This document shows positions 1 to 9,496 of a stretch of DNA of 64,000 nt, piece after piece. The stretch covers positions 434,001 to 498,000 of the forward strand of contig NZ_JACSQT010000001.1 in the NCBI RefSeq assembly GCF_014836495.1, read 5' to 3'. Every line of letters starts with the position of its first letter. The first letter of the stretch is position 1. A program made the position numbers and the translations under genes. Below the pieces are notes generated by a model that saw only the letters and a program-made list of their open reading frames with translations, made no database searches and had not been told where the DNA came from. The DNA comes from Cytobacillus stercorigallinarum (lineage in GTDB: Bacteria; Bacillota; Bacilli; Bacillales; Cytobacillaceae).

Positions 1-154
1 CATGTCAAGGCTTGGGAATATATCGGTAAAAGAACAAACAAAACTTGAATTGAAAAAAGTAATAGAAACATACTACGATGAATATGCAGGCTTGCAATTA
101 AAAACAAAAAGGTTTTTAAATCAAATGACCAATATGAAAGGATTCATGCAATAA
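1..154 (+). CDS. recO: DNA repair protein RecO, C-terminal end (partial)
   Basis: The window opens inside this gene; the last 50 codons are visible in frame from base 2 to the TAA at 152-154. The peptide carries the typical RecO tail, with [19 protein letters not shown] near the end. RecO helps load RecA onto SSB-coated single-stranded DNA and works with RecF and RecR in recombinational repair. Its position directly upstream of glyQS matches the recO-glyQ order in Bacillus. The start, OB-fold and zinc-finger region lie outside the window. Identification rests on the short tail plus synteny. Confidence 0.8.
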   Translation, partial: MSRLGNISVKEQTKLELKKVIETYYDEYAGLQLKTKRFLNQMTNMKGFMQ

Positions 155-230
155 TAAGTAAGTGAGCTATTGACTTTCTAAAGAAATTCAGCTATTATTT
201 CTTTAAATTATAGCTATGTTTAGCAATGAA

Positions 231-430
231 GGAGAAAAGTACTTCACTCCCTCTATACAAGCGACTCTAGGAGAGTGTGAGCTAGAGAATAGAAAGTGAA
301 CGAAGGGCGCTCTGGAGCAACAGGTGAAGTAAAAGAGGCTACGTGAAATTGAGTAGCAAATAGGGTGGAACCGCGGGTTAACTCTCGTCCCTATGTCTTT
401 ATTAAAGGCATAAGAGACGAGAGTTTTTTA
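231..430 (+). promoter_or_regulatory. T-box riboswitch leader (glycine), with terminator
   Basis: The T-box sequence AGGGTGGAACCGCGGG is at 362-377, followed by an intrinsic terminator hairpin (about 381-426, arms ACTCTCGTC and GACGAGAGT) and a T run. Upstream, AGTA at 238-241 facing GAA at 302-304 looks like the loop-E side of stem I. The bases after GAA read GGGC, so the specifier is GGG (305-307) or GGC (306-308); both are glycine codons, which agrees with the downstream glyQS. Uncharged tRNA-Gly should pair with the specifier and the T-box bulge and stabilise the antiterminator. The class is certain; the exact specifier register is my inference. Confidence 0.95.
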
Positions 431-535
431 TGTTTTTAAAGAAAAAATATTTATCGCCCAAATGGCTAAAAAGCAAGTGTTTATCTATGTAGATACCGGT
501 CTATGGTGACTGAAAAGTAAAGAAAGAGGTGGCTT

Positions 536-1426
536 ATGAATATTCAAAATATGATTTTAACATTGCAAAAGCACTGGTCAGATCAAGGGTGTATTTTAAT
601 GCAAGCTTATGACACGGAAAAAGGTGCAGGTACAATGAGTCCGTATACATTTTTAAGAGCGATTGGACCTGAACCGTGGAATGTTGCTTATGTAGAGCCT
701 TCTAGAAGACCAGCAGACGGCCGATATGGTGAAAATCCAAACCGTCTTTATCAGCATCATCAGTTTCAAGTGATTATGAAGCCTTCACCAGACAATATCC
801 AAGAACTATATTTAGCTTCTCTAGAAGCATTAGGTATTGATCCATTAAAACATGATATTCGCTTTGTTGAAGATAATTGGGAAAACCCGTCTTTAGGCTG
901 TGCAGGACTCGGTTGGGAAGTATGGCTTGATGGGATGGAAATTACGCAATTTACTTATTTCCAACAAGTCGGAGGATTAGAGTGTAAGCCTGTTTCTGTT
1001 GAGATTACATATGGTATTGAAAGACTTGCCTCTTATATTCAAGACAAGGAAAATGTATTTGAATTAGAATGGACAGACGGCTTTACGGTAAGAGATATTT
1101 TTGGACAACCAGAATATGAGCATTCAAAGTATACATTCGAAACTTCAGATGTTGATATGTTATTTAACCTCTTTAATGTTTATGAAAAAGAAGCTCATCG
1201 CCAAATGGAGGAGGGACTCGTTCATCCTGCATATGATTATGTTCTCAAATGTTCGCATACATTCAACTTATTAGATGCAAGAGGTGCGATTTCTGTCACT
1301 GAGAGAACGGGGTATATTGGTCGATGTCGTACACTCGCTCGAAAAATTGCGAAAACATTTTATGAAGAACGTGAGAAATTAGGATTTCCAATGATTCAAG
1401 AAAAGGAGGGAATAGACCATGAGTAA
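536..1426 (+). CDS. glyQ: Glycine-tRNA ligase alpha subunit
   Basis: Catalytic alpha subunit of the bacterial heterotetrameric (alpha2-beta2) glycyl-tRNA synthetase, which charges tRNA-Gly with glycine in the cytosol. The 296-residue protein is full length and begins [14 protein letters not shown]; conserved blocks include [19 protein letters not shown] and [18 protein letters not shown]. The ATG at 536 follows an AGAAAGAGGTGG ribosome site. It is the first gene after the glycine T-box leader and overlaps glyS by 8 bases, so the two subunits are translationally coupled. Confidence 0.98.
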   Translation: MNIQNMILTLQKHWSDQGCILMQAYDTEKGAGTMSPYTFLRAIGPEPWNVAYVEPSRRPADGRYGENPNRLYQHHQFQVIMKPSPDNIQELYLASLEALGIDPLKHDIRFVEDNWENPSLGCAGLGWEVWLDGMEITQFTYFQQVGGLECKPVSVEITYGIERLASYIQDKENVFELEWTDGFTVRDIFGQPEYEHSKYTFETSDVDMLFNLFNVYEKEAHRQMEEGLVHPAYDYVLKCSHTFNLLDARGAISVTERTGYIGRCRTLARKIAKTFYEEREKLGFPMIQEKEGIDHE

Positions 1427-3491
1427 ACAAGATCTCCTATTAGAAATTGGCTTAGAAGAAATGCCAGCCCGTTTTGTAACAGATAGCATGAACCAACTAG
1501 CGGATAAAATAAAAACTTGGTTGGTCGAAAAAGGTATTCAATTTGAAGGAATGAAAGCATACTCTACGCCTAGAAGATTAGCTGTTCTTGTAGAGGGTGT
1601 GGAGGAAGCACAGGAAGATGTCCATGAAGAAGCAAAAGGACCAGCAAAAAAAATCGCGATGAATGACCAAGGTGAGTGGACAAAAGCAGCGATTGGCTTT
1701 AGTAGAGGTCAAGGAGCGACACCTGATGATATTTTCTTTAAAGAAATCAAAGGTGTGGAATATGCGCATGTTAAAACCTTTACCAAGGGCCAAGAAACAT
1801 TGAAATTACTTCCTGAATTAAAAGAGCTCATTCTTTCTATGCACTTTCCTAAGAATATGAAGTGGGCAGACAAAGAAATGCGCTTTATTAGACCAATTAA
1901 ATGGTTAGTGGCATTGTTTGGTGAAAAGGTGATTCCTTTTGAAATAACAAATGTACAAACAGGTAACACATCTAGAGGACATCGTTTCTTAGGAAAAGAT
2001 GTTGTTATTACAAGTCCTACATCATACGAAAAAGCACTGCTTGCAGAATATGTAATTGTAGATGCTGAGGAAAGAAAAGCAGCCATTCGTCAGCAAATCA
2101 ATAAAATAGAAGAAGAACAAAATTGGCTCGTGCCAATGGATGAAGACTTACTTGAAGAAGTAAATAACTTGGTAGAGTATCCGACTGCTTTATTCGGAAG
2201 TTTTGAAGAGGAGTACTTATCATTACCAGAGGAAGTACTTGTGACTTCAATGAAAGAACACCAGCGCTATTTTCCTGTTAAATCGAAAAGTGGAGACTTA
2301 TTGCCTCAATTTATAACAGTGAGGAATGGCGGCCACGAACATTTGGATAATGTCGCTCGAGGAAATGAAAAGGTACTACGAGCAAGATTATCAGATGCTG
2401 CATTTTTCTATAATGAAGACCAAAAAACACCAATTGCAGCTTCTTTGAAAAAATTAGAAAAAATCGTTTATCATGAAGAAATTGGAACGATGTCTGAGAA
2501 AGTAGATCGTGTACGAGCATTAACGAACCATCTCGCTCAATTATTATCACTCTCATCAGAGGATAAAAAAGTAGCAGACAGGGCTGCAGAAATTTGTAAG
2601 TTTGACCTTGTGACCCAAATGGTGTATGAATTTCCAGAACTCCAAGGGTTCATGGGTGAGAAATATGCCTTGCAAAAAGGAGAAGATGCTGTAGTAGCTC
2701 GGGCAATTAATGAACATTATATGCCAAGAAACGCACATGATTCTACTGCAAAATCTGTACCTGGAGCGATATTATCTATTGCAGAAAAATTAGACACGAT
2801 TGCCTCATGTTTTGCCATTGGGATTATCCCAAGTGGTTCACAAGATCCGTATGCGTTAAGAAGACAAGCGACTGGAATCATCCAAACATTGCTAAATATG
2901 AAGTGGGAGGTATCGCTTGAGGAGTTACTTAATCAAGCTATTCACCTTACAGAAAATGCGGGCATTAATAAACAAGAGAATGCGAAAATAAAAGAAGAGT
3001 TATTAGTCTTTTTCCGTTTAAGAATTAAATATATTTTACAAGAAAAAGCTATTCGCTATGATTTAATTGATGCTGTATTAGGCAGCGCATTAACATCAGT
3101 GCCAGCGATGATTGAAAGAGCACAAGTTTTGCATTTAAACAAAGATAATGACAGCTTCAAAGGTGAAATAGAAGCATTAAGTAGGGTCTTGAATATCGCT
3201 CAAAAAGCAGAAAGTATAGAAGATATTCAAATAGAACTATTTGAGAATGAAGATGAGCATAAGCTGTATAATAAATACATTGAAGTAAGAAATAACCTTG
3301 ATGATTCTACGAGTGCAGAGGATTATTTCCGCTATCTTGTATCATTAAAACCAGAAATTGATATGTATTTTGAACATACAATGGTAATGGCTAAAGATCC
3401 AAAAGTGAAAGCGAATCGTTTAAGTTTCATGGCCCATTTAGCTGCGATGATACAATCGTTTGCACAAATGAATCATATACTTGTGAAATGA
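1419..3491 (+). CDS. glyS: Glycine-tRNA ligase beta subunit
   Basis: Beta subunit (690 residues) of heterotetrameric glycyl-tRNA synthetase, needed for tRNA binding and activity. It starts [19 protein letters not shown], the family signature, and contains the HD-like block around residues 360-470 ([15 protein letters not shown]) and a C-terminal DALR-type anticodon-binding region. The ATG at 1419 has AAAGGAGG just upstream inside glyQ. It is co-transcribed with glyQ under the T-box and is the last gene of the unit. Confidence 0.98.
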   Translation: MSKQDLLLEIGLEEMPARFVTDSMNQLADKIKTWLVEKGIQFEGMKAYSTPRRLAVLVEGVEEAQEDVHEEAKGPAKKIAMNDQGEWTKAAIGFSRGQGATPDDIFFKEIKGVEYAHVKTFTKGQETLKLLPELKELILSMHFPKNMKWADKEMRFIRPIKWLVALFGEKVIPFEITNVQTGNTSRGHRFLGKDVVITSPTSYEKALLAEYVIVDAEERKAAIRQQINKIEEEQNWLVPMDEDLLEEVNNLVEYPTALFGSFEEEYLSLPEEVLVTSMKEHQRYFPVKSKSGDLLPQFITVRNGGHEHLDNVARGNEKVLRARLSDAAFFYNEDQKTPIAASLKKLEKIVYHEEIGTMSEKVDRVRALTNHLAQLLSLSSEDKKVADRAAEICKFDLVTQMVYEFPELQGFMGEKYALQKGEDAVVARAINEHYMPRNAHDSTAKSVPGAILSIAEKLDTIASCFAIGIIPSGSQDPYALRRQATGIIQTLLNMKWEVSLEELLNQAIHLTENAGINKQENAKIKEELLVFFRLRIKYILQEKAIRYDLIDAVLGSALTSVPAMIERAQVLHLNKDNDSFKGEIEALSRVLNIAQKAESIEDIQIELFENEDEHKLYNKYIEVRNNLDDSTSAEDYFRYLVSLKPEIDMYFEHTMVMAKDPKVKANRLSFMAHLAAMIQSFAQMNHILVK

Positions 3492-3497
3492 TTTAAA

Positions 3498-3534
3498 GGA
3501 AAGAACCTTTAACTGCTGCCATATGGTTCTTTCC
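3498..3534 (+). terminator. Possible terminator after glyS
   Basis: A perfect 10-base inverted repeat (GGAAAGAACC at 3498-3507, GGTTCTTTCC at 3525-3534) with a 17-base loop starts 6 bases after the glyS stop. The following T tract is broken by Cs, so it may be a weak or Rho-assisted terminator. The rest of the gap up to 3707 is AT-rich and should hold the ccpN promoter. Confidence 0.45.
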
Positions 3535-3707
3535 GCCCTTTCTCATTTACATCAACAAGCAAATTCTTTTCATTTCTGAGAAATAGTATATAATAATTAT
3601 ATAAAAGTATAACCTTATTGCTCGTTCATAATTTGCTTATTTGGGGAAAACTTCTACATATGCATAGGTTTACTTAGAAGACGCTCCAATTCAAGGTGGT
3701 GAGATCA

Positions 3708-4328
3708 ATGGAACTCAATAAACGGCAGGAAAAAATATTAGAAATCGTGAAAGATAATGGTCCAATTACAGGGGAACATATCGCTGATCAATTACATTTA
3801 ACAAGAGCTACGCTTCGTCCGGATTTAGCTATTTTAACGATGGCTGGCTATTTAGATGCAAGACCAAGAGTAGGATATTTCTATACAGGGAAAACGGGTG
3901 CTCAACTTTTAACTGAGAATATGAAAAAGTTATTTGTGAAGGATTACCAATCTATTCCGGTTGTTATTAGTGAAAATACTTCGGTTTATGATGCCATTGT
4001 AACAATGTTTTTAGAGGATGTTGGCACATTATTTGTGGTCGATAAGGACTCTTTACTAGTAGGTGTACTATCTAGAAAAGATTTGTTAAGAGCCAGTATC
4101 GGAAAGCAAGAGCTCGGTGCACTACCAGTAAATATCATTATGACAAGGATGCCAAACATCACAATGTGTAAGAAAGAAGACTTACTTATAGATGTAGCGC
4201 AACAACTCATTGATAAGCAGATTGATGGTATGCCCGTTGTGAAGGAAGCTGATAAAGGCTTTGAGGTTATTGGAAGAATAACAAAGACTAATTTAACAAA
4301 AGCATTTGTTGCACTAGCGGGTGAATAA
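3708..4328 (+). CDS. ccpN: Transcriptional repressor CcpN (HTH + two CBS domains)
   Basis: CcpN represses the gluconeogenic genes gapB and pckA on glycolytic carbon sources in B. subtilis. The 206-residue protein has an N-terminal winged helix (residues 1-60, ITGEHIADQLHLTRATLRPD) and two CBS domains (about 75-130 and 140-200) that sense nucleotides. I place the start at ATG 3708, because the upstream in-frame GTG codons lie inside the ribosome site AAGGTGGTGA. It precedes the PPDK-regulator gene by 34 bases, the usual ccpN-ppsR (yqfL) pair. Confidence 0.95.
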   Translation: MELNKRQEKILEIVKDNGPITGEHIADQLHLTRATLRPDLAILTMAGYLDARPRVGYFYTGKTGAQLLTENMKKLFVKDYQSIPVVISENTSVYDAIVTMFLEDVGTLFVVDKDSLLVGVLSRKDLLRASIGKQELGALPVNIIMTRMPNITMCKKEDLLIDVAQQLIDKQIDGMPVVKEADKGFEVIGRITKTNLTKAFVALAGE

Positions 4329-4362
4329 GTAAGAGCTCAAATAAGGAGTTGATTATGCTAGT

Positions 4363-5181
4363 ATGGGTAATATGCCAATTATTTATGTAGTTTCTGATTC
4401 TGTTGGTGAAACGGCTGAGCTTGTCATAAAGGCGGCTGCAAGTCAGTTCAATAATGGGGATGTAAGAATTAAACGTTTTCCATATGTCGAGGAACAAGCT
4501 CATATTGATGAAGTAGTTGCTTTAGCCAAACTCGACAAAGGATTCATAGCATATACGTTAGTGAAGCCACATATACGTAATTATATGCTTGAAACAGCTA
4601 AAAAAGAAAATATATTCGCCTACGATATTATCGGACCGATAATGGATCAAATTCAAAATAACTATGGAAATGAACCATTATACGAACCGGGTGTTGTAAG
4701 AAAATTAGATGATGATTACTTCAAGAAGATTGAAGCAATTGAATTTGCAGTTAAATATGATGATGGTAGAGACCCGCGAGGAATTTTAAAGGCCGATATC
4801 GTTTTAATTGGGGTCTCTCGAACATCGAAAACACCATTATCACAATATTTAGCTCATAAAAGGTTAAAGGTGGCGAATGTGCCACTTGTACCAGAAGTCG
4901 ACCCTCCTGAAGAGTTATTCCTTGTACCAAAAGAGAAGTGTTTTGGTTTGAAGATTAGCCCAGAAAAATTAAATCATATTAGAAGAGAAAGGCTTATATC
5001 TTTAGGACTTAGTGATAGCGCGAGTTATGCAAATATAGAAAGAATTAAAGATGAGATTTCATATTTTGATCGCATTGTAAATCAGATAGGTTGTTCAGTG
5101 ATTGATGTAACGAACAAAGCGGTTGAAGAAACAGCAAATCTTGTACTAGATCATTATCGTAAAAATCTTTTAAAGGATTAG
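4363..5181 (+). CDS. ppsR: Pyruvate, phosphate dikinase regulatory protein (PSRP/DUF299)
   Basis: Bifunctional serine/threonine kinase and Pi-dependent phosphorylase of the DUF299 family, which in other organisms inactivates and reactivates PPDK or PEP synthetase. In B. subtilis the homologue (YqfL) is linked to CcpN function. The 272-residue protein starts [19 protein letters not shown] and has the nucleotide-binding loop [11 protein letters not shown] at residues 150-160. The start at 4363 has AAGGAG about 14 bases upstream, a long spacing; no other in-frame start lies closer. No ppdK gene is seen in the window. Confidence 0.92.
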   Translation: MGNMPIIYVVSDSVGETAELVIKAAASQFNNGDVRIKRFPYVEEQAHIDEVVALAKLDKGFIAYTLVKPHIRNYMLETAKKENIFAYDIIGPIMDQIQNNYGNEPLYEPGVVRKLDDDYFKKIEAIEFAVKYDDGRDPRGILKADIVLIGVSRTSKTPLSQYLAHKRLKVANVPLVPEVDPPEELFLVPKEKCFGLKISPEKLNHIRRERLISLGLSDSASYANIERIKDEISYFDRIVNQIGCSVIDVTNKAVEETANLVLDHYRKNLLKD

Positions 5182-5213
5182 CACATAATGTAATTGATTA
5201 TGTGCCTTTTCTT
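5181..5213 (+). terminator. Terminator after ppsR
   Basis: Arms GCACATAAT (5181-5189) and ATTATGTGC (5197-5205) form a perfect 9-bp stem with a 7-base loop, followed by CTTTTCTTTG. It closes the ccpN-ppsR unit. Confidence 0.75.
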
Positions 5214-5491
5214 TGTAGAGAACCAGGTTAAAAGATATTTAATTGCCATTTACGCTGCTGAAACAGGAGAGCGTTAGTGGAAGCATTCTTATAAACATAT
5301 GTCTGGAAATTATCTGTTTTATATATTATAATAAAAAATCGTGATAAAAAATGATAAAATAGGTTTAGACTTGACTTTTAACGAATAAACTATTTATTGG
5401 GAGAAGTCAAGGGAATTATATAAAAAAATTCGACAATCCTTCCATTATAAAGAAATTTCTTTATAAGGAGGAAATACTGGAGTGATGTAGA

Positions 5492-5959
5492 ATTATAAGA
5501 ACATCAGATGAACCAACCATCTTAGTTGATGCTGATGCCTGTCCGGTAAAGCAGGAAATTGTCGAATTGGCACATGTTCATTCGGTTGCTTACAAATTCA
5601 TAGCATCCTATGCACATATGAAAGCAGAGTATCGCTCAGATGAATGGACATTCGTTGATTCCAGTAAAGAAGCTGTCGATTTATATATCCAAAATTACTC
5701 CAAACGAGGAGATGTGGTAATTACCCAGGATATAGGTCTTGCTTCTACACTCCTTTTAAATGGGGTTCATGTTTTATCGCCTAGGGGTAATGTATATGAG
5801 GAAGGTCAAATCCATACTGCATTAGATATGCGATACCTTTCTGCAAAAGCACGACGTCAAGGCGTTTATGGAAAAGGACCTAAACCGTTTAAGGAAGAGG
5901 ATCGACAGCGATTTAAGAATGAATTGACAAAAATATTGTCGAAAATTGAAGGATTTTAG
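5492..5959 (+). CDS. yqxD: YaiI/YqxD family protein (DUF188) with non-standard start
   Basis: Member of the UPF0178/YaiI family of unknown function, which has a PIN-like fold. The family signature VDADACPVK must be included, and it is coded from 5525, but no ATG, GTG or TTG lies in this frame between the upstream stop (5483-5485) and TTG 5567, which is past the motif. The only candidates are ATT 5492 and ATA 5495. A weak site GGAGTGAT at 5479-5486 sits 9 bases before the ATT. The expected ATG at 5485, behind the strong AAGGAGG at 5465-5471, runs straight into TAG. So either the start is ATT (155 residues) or there is a one-base indel near 5485-5500. It precedes dnaG as in Bacillus. Confidence 0.7.
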   Translation: MIRTSDEPTILVDADACPVKQEIVELAHVHSVAYKFIASYAHMKAEYRSDEWTFVDSSKEAVDLYIQNYSKRGDVVITQDIGLASTLLLNGVHVLSPRGNVYEEGQIHTALDMRYLSAKARRQGVYGKGPKPFKEEDRQRFKNELTKILSKIEGF

Positions 5960-6003
5960 CTTTTTTTCTAGAATACTTCTTTATGTAGTGGGGAGTTGTC
6001 GTT

Positions 6004-7824
6004 ATGGCAGAACGTATTCCTGAAGAAAAGATTGATCAAATTCGAAATTCAGTTGATATTGTTGATGTCATTGGGGATTATGTGAATTTAACGAAGCAAG
6101 GCCGAAATTATTTTGGACTTTGCCCTTTTCATGGAGAGAATACACCATCATTTTCCGTATCTCCTGATAAGCAAATTTACCATTGCTTTGGTTGTCATGC
6201 AGGAGGAAACGCTTTTTCATTTTTAATGGACTTAGAAGGTTTTTCTTTTCAAGAAGCTGTTGTTAACTTAGCAAAACAAGCAAATATTCCTATTGATATT
6301 GACGTTTCTTCACAAGACAAAAATGTGAAACAATCACCTGAATTGCAGCAAATGTATGATGCGCATGAATTATTATGTAAATTTTACCATCATTTGCTAG
6401 TAAACACAAAGGATGGTCAAGAAGCGTTAGAATACCTACTAAAACGTGGATTTACAATGGAGTCAATTGAGAAGTATAAAATTGGCTACTCTTTAAATTC
6501 ATGGGACTTTGTCTGTAAATTTTTGCAGAAAAGAAAATTTCCCTTGGATCTCATGGAAAGAGCAGGTCTATTAATCAAAAGGGAGAGAGATAGTAACTTT
6601 TTTGATCGCTTTCGCCATCGTATTATGTTCCCTATCCATAATGAAAAAGGGAATATTATCGCTTTTTCAGGCCGGTCATTGGGGGAAGAAGACCCGAAAT
6701 ATTTAAATAGTCCTGAAACGGTCATTTTTAATAAGAGCAAAACGGTCTTTAATTTTAATCGAGCAAAGAAGCACATTAAAAAAGAGCAAAGAGCTGTTCT
6801 TTTTGAGGGCTTTGCCGATGTCATTGCTGCTGATGGGGCAGGTGTCATTAATGGAATTGCTACGATGGGCACTTCCCTTACAGAAGAACATGTCCAATTA
6901 ATACGAAAAAGTACTGACCATGTGACGATTTGCTATGATGGGGATAAAGCAGGAATTCAAGCAGCTAATCGTGCCTTAGATATGCTTCAATCAGTCGGTT
7001 GTAATGTACGTATTGCTTGGCTTCCGGAAGAGCTTGACCCTGATGATTATATAAAGGAATATGGCGCAGAAAAGTTTAAAAATGAGGTCATTGAGGCTAG
7101 TCTTACTTATATGTCCTTTAAAATGAGATATTTAAGACTAGGAAAAAGGTTGAATGATGAAGGAGAACGGCTTCGTTATATAGAAGAAGTACTAACAGAA
7201 ATAAGTCGTTTAACGAAAGCAGTAGAAAGAGACCATTATTTAAGACAAATCGCTAATGAATTTTCAATTTCATTAGATGCATTGCAACAGCAACAAAAAC
7301 AAATATTTTATTCAATGCAAAAAAATACGAAAAATCAACCACAGTCATTACCGCCAGAACCGTTTTTATTACAACAAAAGTCAAATAGTGTATTAAGACC
7401 AGCTTTTCAAAATGCTGAACGTATGTTGTTAGCTCATATGATGAATAATCAAGATATGACATTAAAGGTTCAGGAAATGTTAGGTGGCAATGAATTTAAT
7501 GTGGATGAGCACCAAGCGATTTATACTTATCTTCTAGCATATTATGAAAGTGGCCATGTGCCCGATACAAGTAATTTTATGCAATTTATTAAAGACAAAG
7601 AGTTGCGTCACATTGTAGCAGATATTGTAATGATGCCTATCAATGAAGATTTTACTGAAAAGGAATTATCTGATTATATTAAGCATGTGTTAAATCATCA
7701 AAAGATGATTAAAATAAAAGAAAAAATTCAAGATGAAAAAGAAGCAGAACGTCAAAAGGACTATACCAAAGCGGCATTAATTGCGATGGAGATTCTACAA
7801 TTAAGAAAATCATTAGAAAAGTGA
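6004..7824 (+). CDS. dnaG: DNA primase DnaG
   Basis: Synthesises RNA primers for Okazaki fragments and replication restart. The 606-residue protein has the N-terminal zinc-binding domain (C40, H43, C61, C64 in CPFHGENTPSF and HCFGCHAGG), the central Toprim catalytic domain (about 255-340, including EGFADVIAA and CYDGDKAG) and a C-terminal helicase-binding domain. ATG 6004 follows GGGGAG. It sits between the yqxD-like gene and rpoD, forming the Bacillus-type macromolecular synthesis operon. Confidence 0.98.
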   Translation: MAERIPEEKIDQIRNSVDIVDVIGDYVNLTKQGRNYFGLCPFHGENTPSFSVSPDKQIYHCFGCHAGGNAFSFLMDLEGFSFQEAVVNLAKQANIPIDIDVSSQDKNVKQSPELQQMYDAHELLCKFYHHLLVNTKDGQEALEYLLKRGFTMESIEKYKIGYSLNSWDFVCKFLQKRKFPLDLMERAGLLIKRERDSNFFDRFRHRIMFPIHNEKGNIIAFSGRSLGEEDPKYLNSPETVIFNKSKTVFNFNRAKKHIKKEQRAVLFEGFADVIAADGAGVINGIATMGTSLTEEHVQLIRKSTDHVTICYDGDKAGIQAANRALDMLQSVGCNVRIAWLPEELDPDDYIKEYGAEKFKNEVIEASLTYMSFKMRYLRLGKRLNDEGERLRYIEEVLTEISRLTKAVERDHYLRQIANEFSISLDALQQQQKQIFYSMQKNTKNQPQSLPPEPFLLQQKSNSVLRPAFQNAERMLLAHMMNNQDMTLKVQEMLGGNEFNVDEHQAIYTYLLAYYESGHVPDTSNFMQFIKDKELRHIVADIVMMPINEDFTEKELSDYIKHVLNHQKMIKIKEKIQDEKEAERQKDYTKAALIAMEILQLRKSLEK

Positions 7825-7947
7825 TCATCTCTCATCGTGTTAATTATATTATAAGACTGCATAAGCAAAAGCAAATGATTACCATAATAACCATTTAAGT
7901 GTTATGCTGTCCCAGAGGTTTGTGATTTTTTGGAAGGAGGGGGACAA

Positions 7948-9075
7948 ATGGCTGAAAAATCGGCCCGTTCGAAAGAGGTTGAAATTGAATTGACCCTAGA
8001 ACAAGCAAAAGAGCAGATTTTAGAAACTGGAAAGAAGACAGGTGTTCTCGCCTATGATGATATAGCAGAAAGATTGTCTCATTATGAGTTGGATTCTCAC
8101 CAAATGGATGAGTTCTATGAATTTCTTGGTGATCAAGGTGTGGAACTAGTTGGTGATAATGATGACGATGCAGATCCCAACGCGCAAGAATTAGCCAAAA
8201 ATGAAGAAGAGTTTGATTTAAATGATTTAAGCGTACCTCCTGGAGTGAAAATTAACGACCCTGTAAGAATGTATTTAAAGGAAATTGGTCGTGTCGACCT
8301 ACTTACCGCAGAAGAAGAGATTTCTCTTGCGAATAAGATTGAGCAAGGCGACGAAGAAGCGAAGCGCCGTTTAGCGGAGGCTAACTTACGTCTCGTTGTA
8401 AGTATTGCCAAGCGATATGTCGGTCGTGGCATGCTGTTTTTAGATTTGATTCAGGAAGGCAATATGGGTCTGATAAAAGCAGTAGAGAAATTTGACTATC
8501 GTAAAGGTTTTAAATTTAGTACTTATGCAACATGGTGGATACGTCAAGCCATTACAAGAGCGATTGCTGACCAAGCGAGAACCATCCGAATTCCGGTTCA
8601 CATGGTTGAAACAATTAATAAGTTGATTCGCGTTCAACGCCAATTGCTACAAGACTTGGGACGTGAACCTTCTCCAGAAGAAATTGCTGAAGACATGGAT
8701 TTAACACCAGATAAAGTACGTGAAATTTTAAAAATTGCTCAAGAGCCAGTTTCATTAGAAACGCCGATTGGTGAAGAGGATGATTCTCACCTTGGAGATT
8801 TCATTGAAGACCAAGATGCTACTTCTCCATCTGAGCATGCTGCTTACGAATTATTGAAAGAGCAGTTAGAAGATGTACTCGATACTTTAACAGACCGTGA
8901 AGAAAATGTCCTAAGGCTTCGCTTTGGGCTAGATGATGGAAGAACAAGGACGCTAGAAGAGGTTGGAAAGGTCTTTGGCGTCACTAGAGAAAGGATTCGT
9001 CAAATTGAAGCGAAAGCCCTTCGGAAATTAAGACATCCTAGCAGAAGTAAAAGACTGAAAGACTTTTTAGAATAG
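7948..9075 (+). CDS. rpoD: RNA polymerase primary sigma factor SigA
   Basis: Housekeeping sigma factor (375 residues) that directs RNA polymerase to -10/-35 promoters. It has region 1.1, then region 1.2 ([16 protein letters not shown]), region 2 with the -10-recognition helix ([19 protein letters not shown]), region 3 and region 4 with the -35 helix-turn-helix ([19 protein letters not shown]). I place the start at ATG 7948, 7 bases after GAAGGAGG; the upstream in-frame TTG would put the SD inside the gene. It follows dnaG by 123 bases. Confidence 0.97.
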   Translation: MAEKSARSKEVEIELTLEQAKEQILETGKKTGVLAYDDIAERLSHYELDSHQMDEFYEFLGDQGVELVGDNDDDADPNAQELAKNEEEFDLNDLSVPPGVKINDPVRMYLKEIGRVDLLTAEEEISLANKIEQGDEEAKRRLAEANLRLVVSIAKRYVGRGMLFLDLIQEGNMGLIKAVEKFDYRKGFKFSTYATWWIRQAITRAIADQARTIRIPVHMVETINKLIRVQRQLLQDLGREPSPEEIAEDMDLTPDKVREILKIAQEPVSLETPIGEEDDSHLGDFIEDQDATSPSEHAAYELLKEQLEDVLDTLTDREENVLRLRFGLDDGRTRTLEEVGKVFGVTRERIRQIEAKALRKLRHPSRSKRLKDFLE

Positions 9076-9086
9076 AACTCAACTCG

Positions 9087-9123
9087 AGATAGTTTACTCT
9101 TAATGGGTAAGCTATCTTTTTTT
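9087..9123 (+). terminator. Terminator after rpoD
   Basis: AGATAGTTTACTC and GGGTAAGCTATCT form a stem around TTAAT and are followed by seven or more Ts. It ends the dnaG-rpoD unit. Confidence 0.85.
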
Positions 9124-9422
9124 GAGTGCAAGATATTCACTTTAGTTCAGTAAGGTAATTCCTTTATTTGTATATGATACCATATATTAATAAATAAACA
9201 AATGTATGGTCATATCCATACTTATATTTACAGTTTATTTTACTGAATAGTTAATTATATTGCAAATCACTTTTTGTAAAAAATTCTTAAATTATTTATT
9301 TTTTAGATAATTATTATTATATTAAGAAATAAAACAAGATTTTCTTAAACCGATTTAATTTATTTCTAATGCTGAAATTATTATCGAAACATAACTATGC
9401 GCAATTTTAAATTTTTTAAATC
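9124..9422. other. AT-rich intergenic stretch
   Basis: About 300 bases of very AT-rich DNA (many runs such as ATATATTAATAAATAAAC) between the rpoD terminator and the promoter of the acyl-CoA dehydrogenase gene. No ORF with a ribosome site, no hairpin with a T tract and no RNA motif was recognised. It could act as an UP-type or curved region for the downstream promoter; that is only a guess. Confidence 0.5.
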
Positions 9423-9452
9423 TTGAGAATATTATAGAGGTAATTATATAAT
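9423..9452 (+). promoter_or_regulatory. Sigma-A promoter of the acyl-CoA dehydrogenase gene
   Basis: TTGAGA at 9423-9428 and TATAAT at 9447-9452 are separated by 18 bases, close to the sigma-A consensus. Transcription would begin near 9459, inside the cre-like site that follows. Confidence 0.7.
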
Positions 9453-9457
9453 AGGAA

Positions 9458-9472
9458 TTGAAAGCGTATTCA
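9458..9472 (+). promoter_or_regulatory. Candidate cre (CcpA) site at the acd start point
   Basis: TTGAAAGCGTATTCA matches every position of the B. subtilis cre consensus WTGNAANCGNWNNCW. It lies 5 bases downstream of the TATAAT box, over the expected transcription start, a position where CcpA represses. Fatty-acid oxidation genes are known CcpA targets, so carbon catabolite repression of the acyl-CoA dehydrogenase is inferred. Confidence 0.7.
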
Positions 9473-9496
9473 AAAGTCATAAGAAGGAGGATTTAT

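Noticed and set aside
362-376. TGGAACCG in the leader looks like part of a cre site.
   Set aside because: It is the conserved T-box sequence and fails the second half of the cre consensus.
1578-2738. Antisense ORFs of 60-125 codons within glyS, and many similar ones elsewhere.
   Set aside because: They are shadows of real genes with no ribosome sites and no recognisable families.
5429-5437. ATTGTCGAA on the minus strand before yqxD-dnaG-rpoD, a near-perfect Spo0A box.
   Set aside because: A single 7-base core is expected several times by chance in 64 kb, and no second site lies near it.
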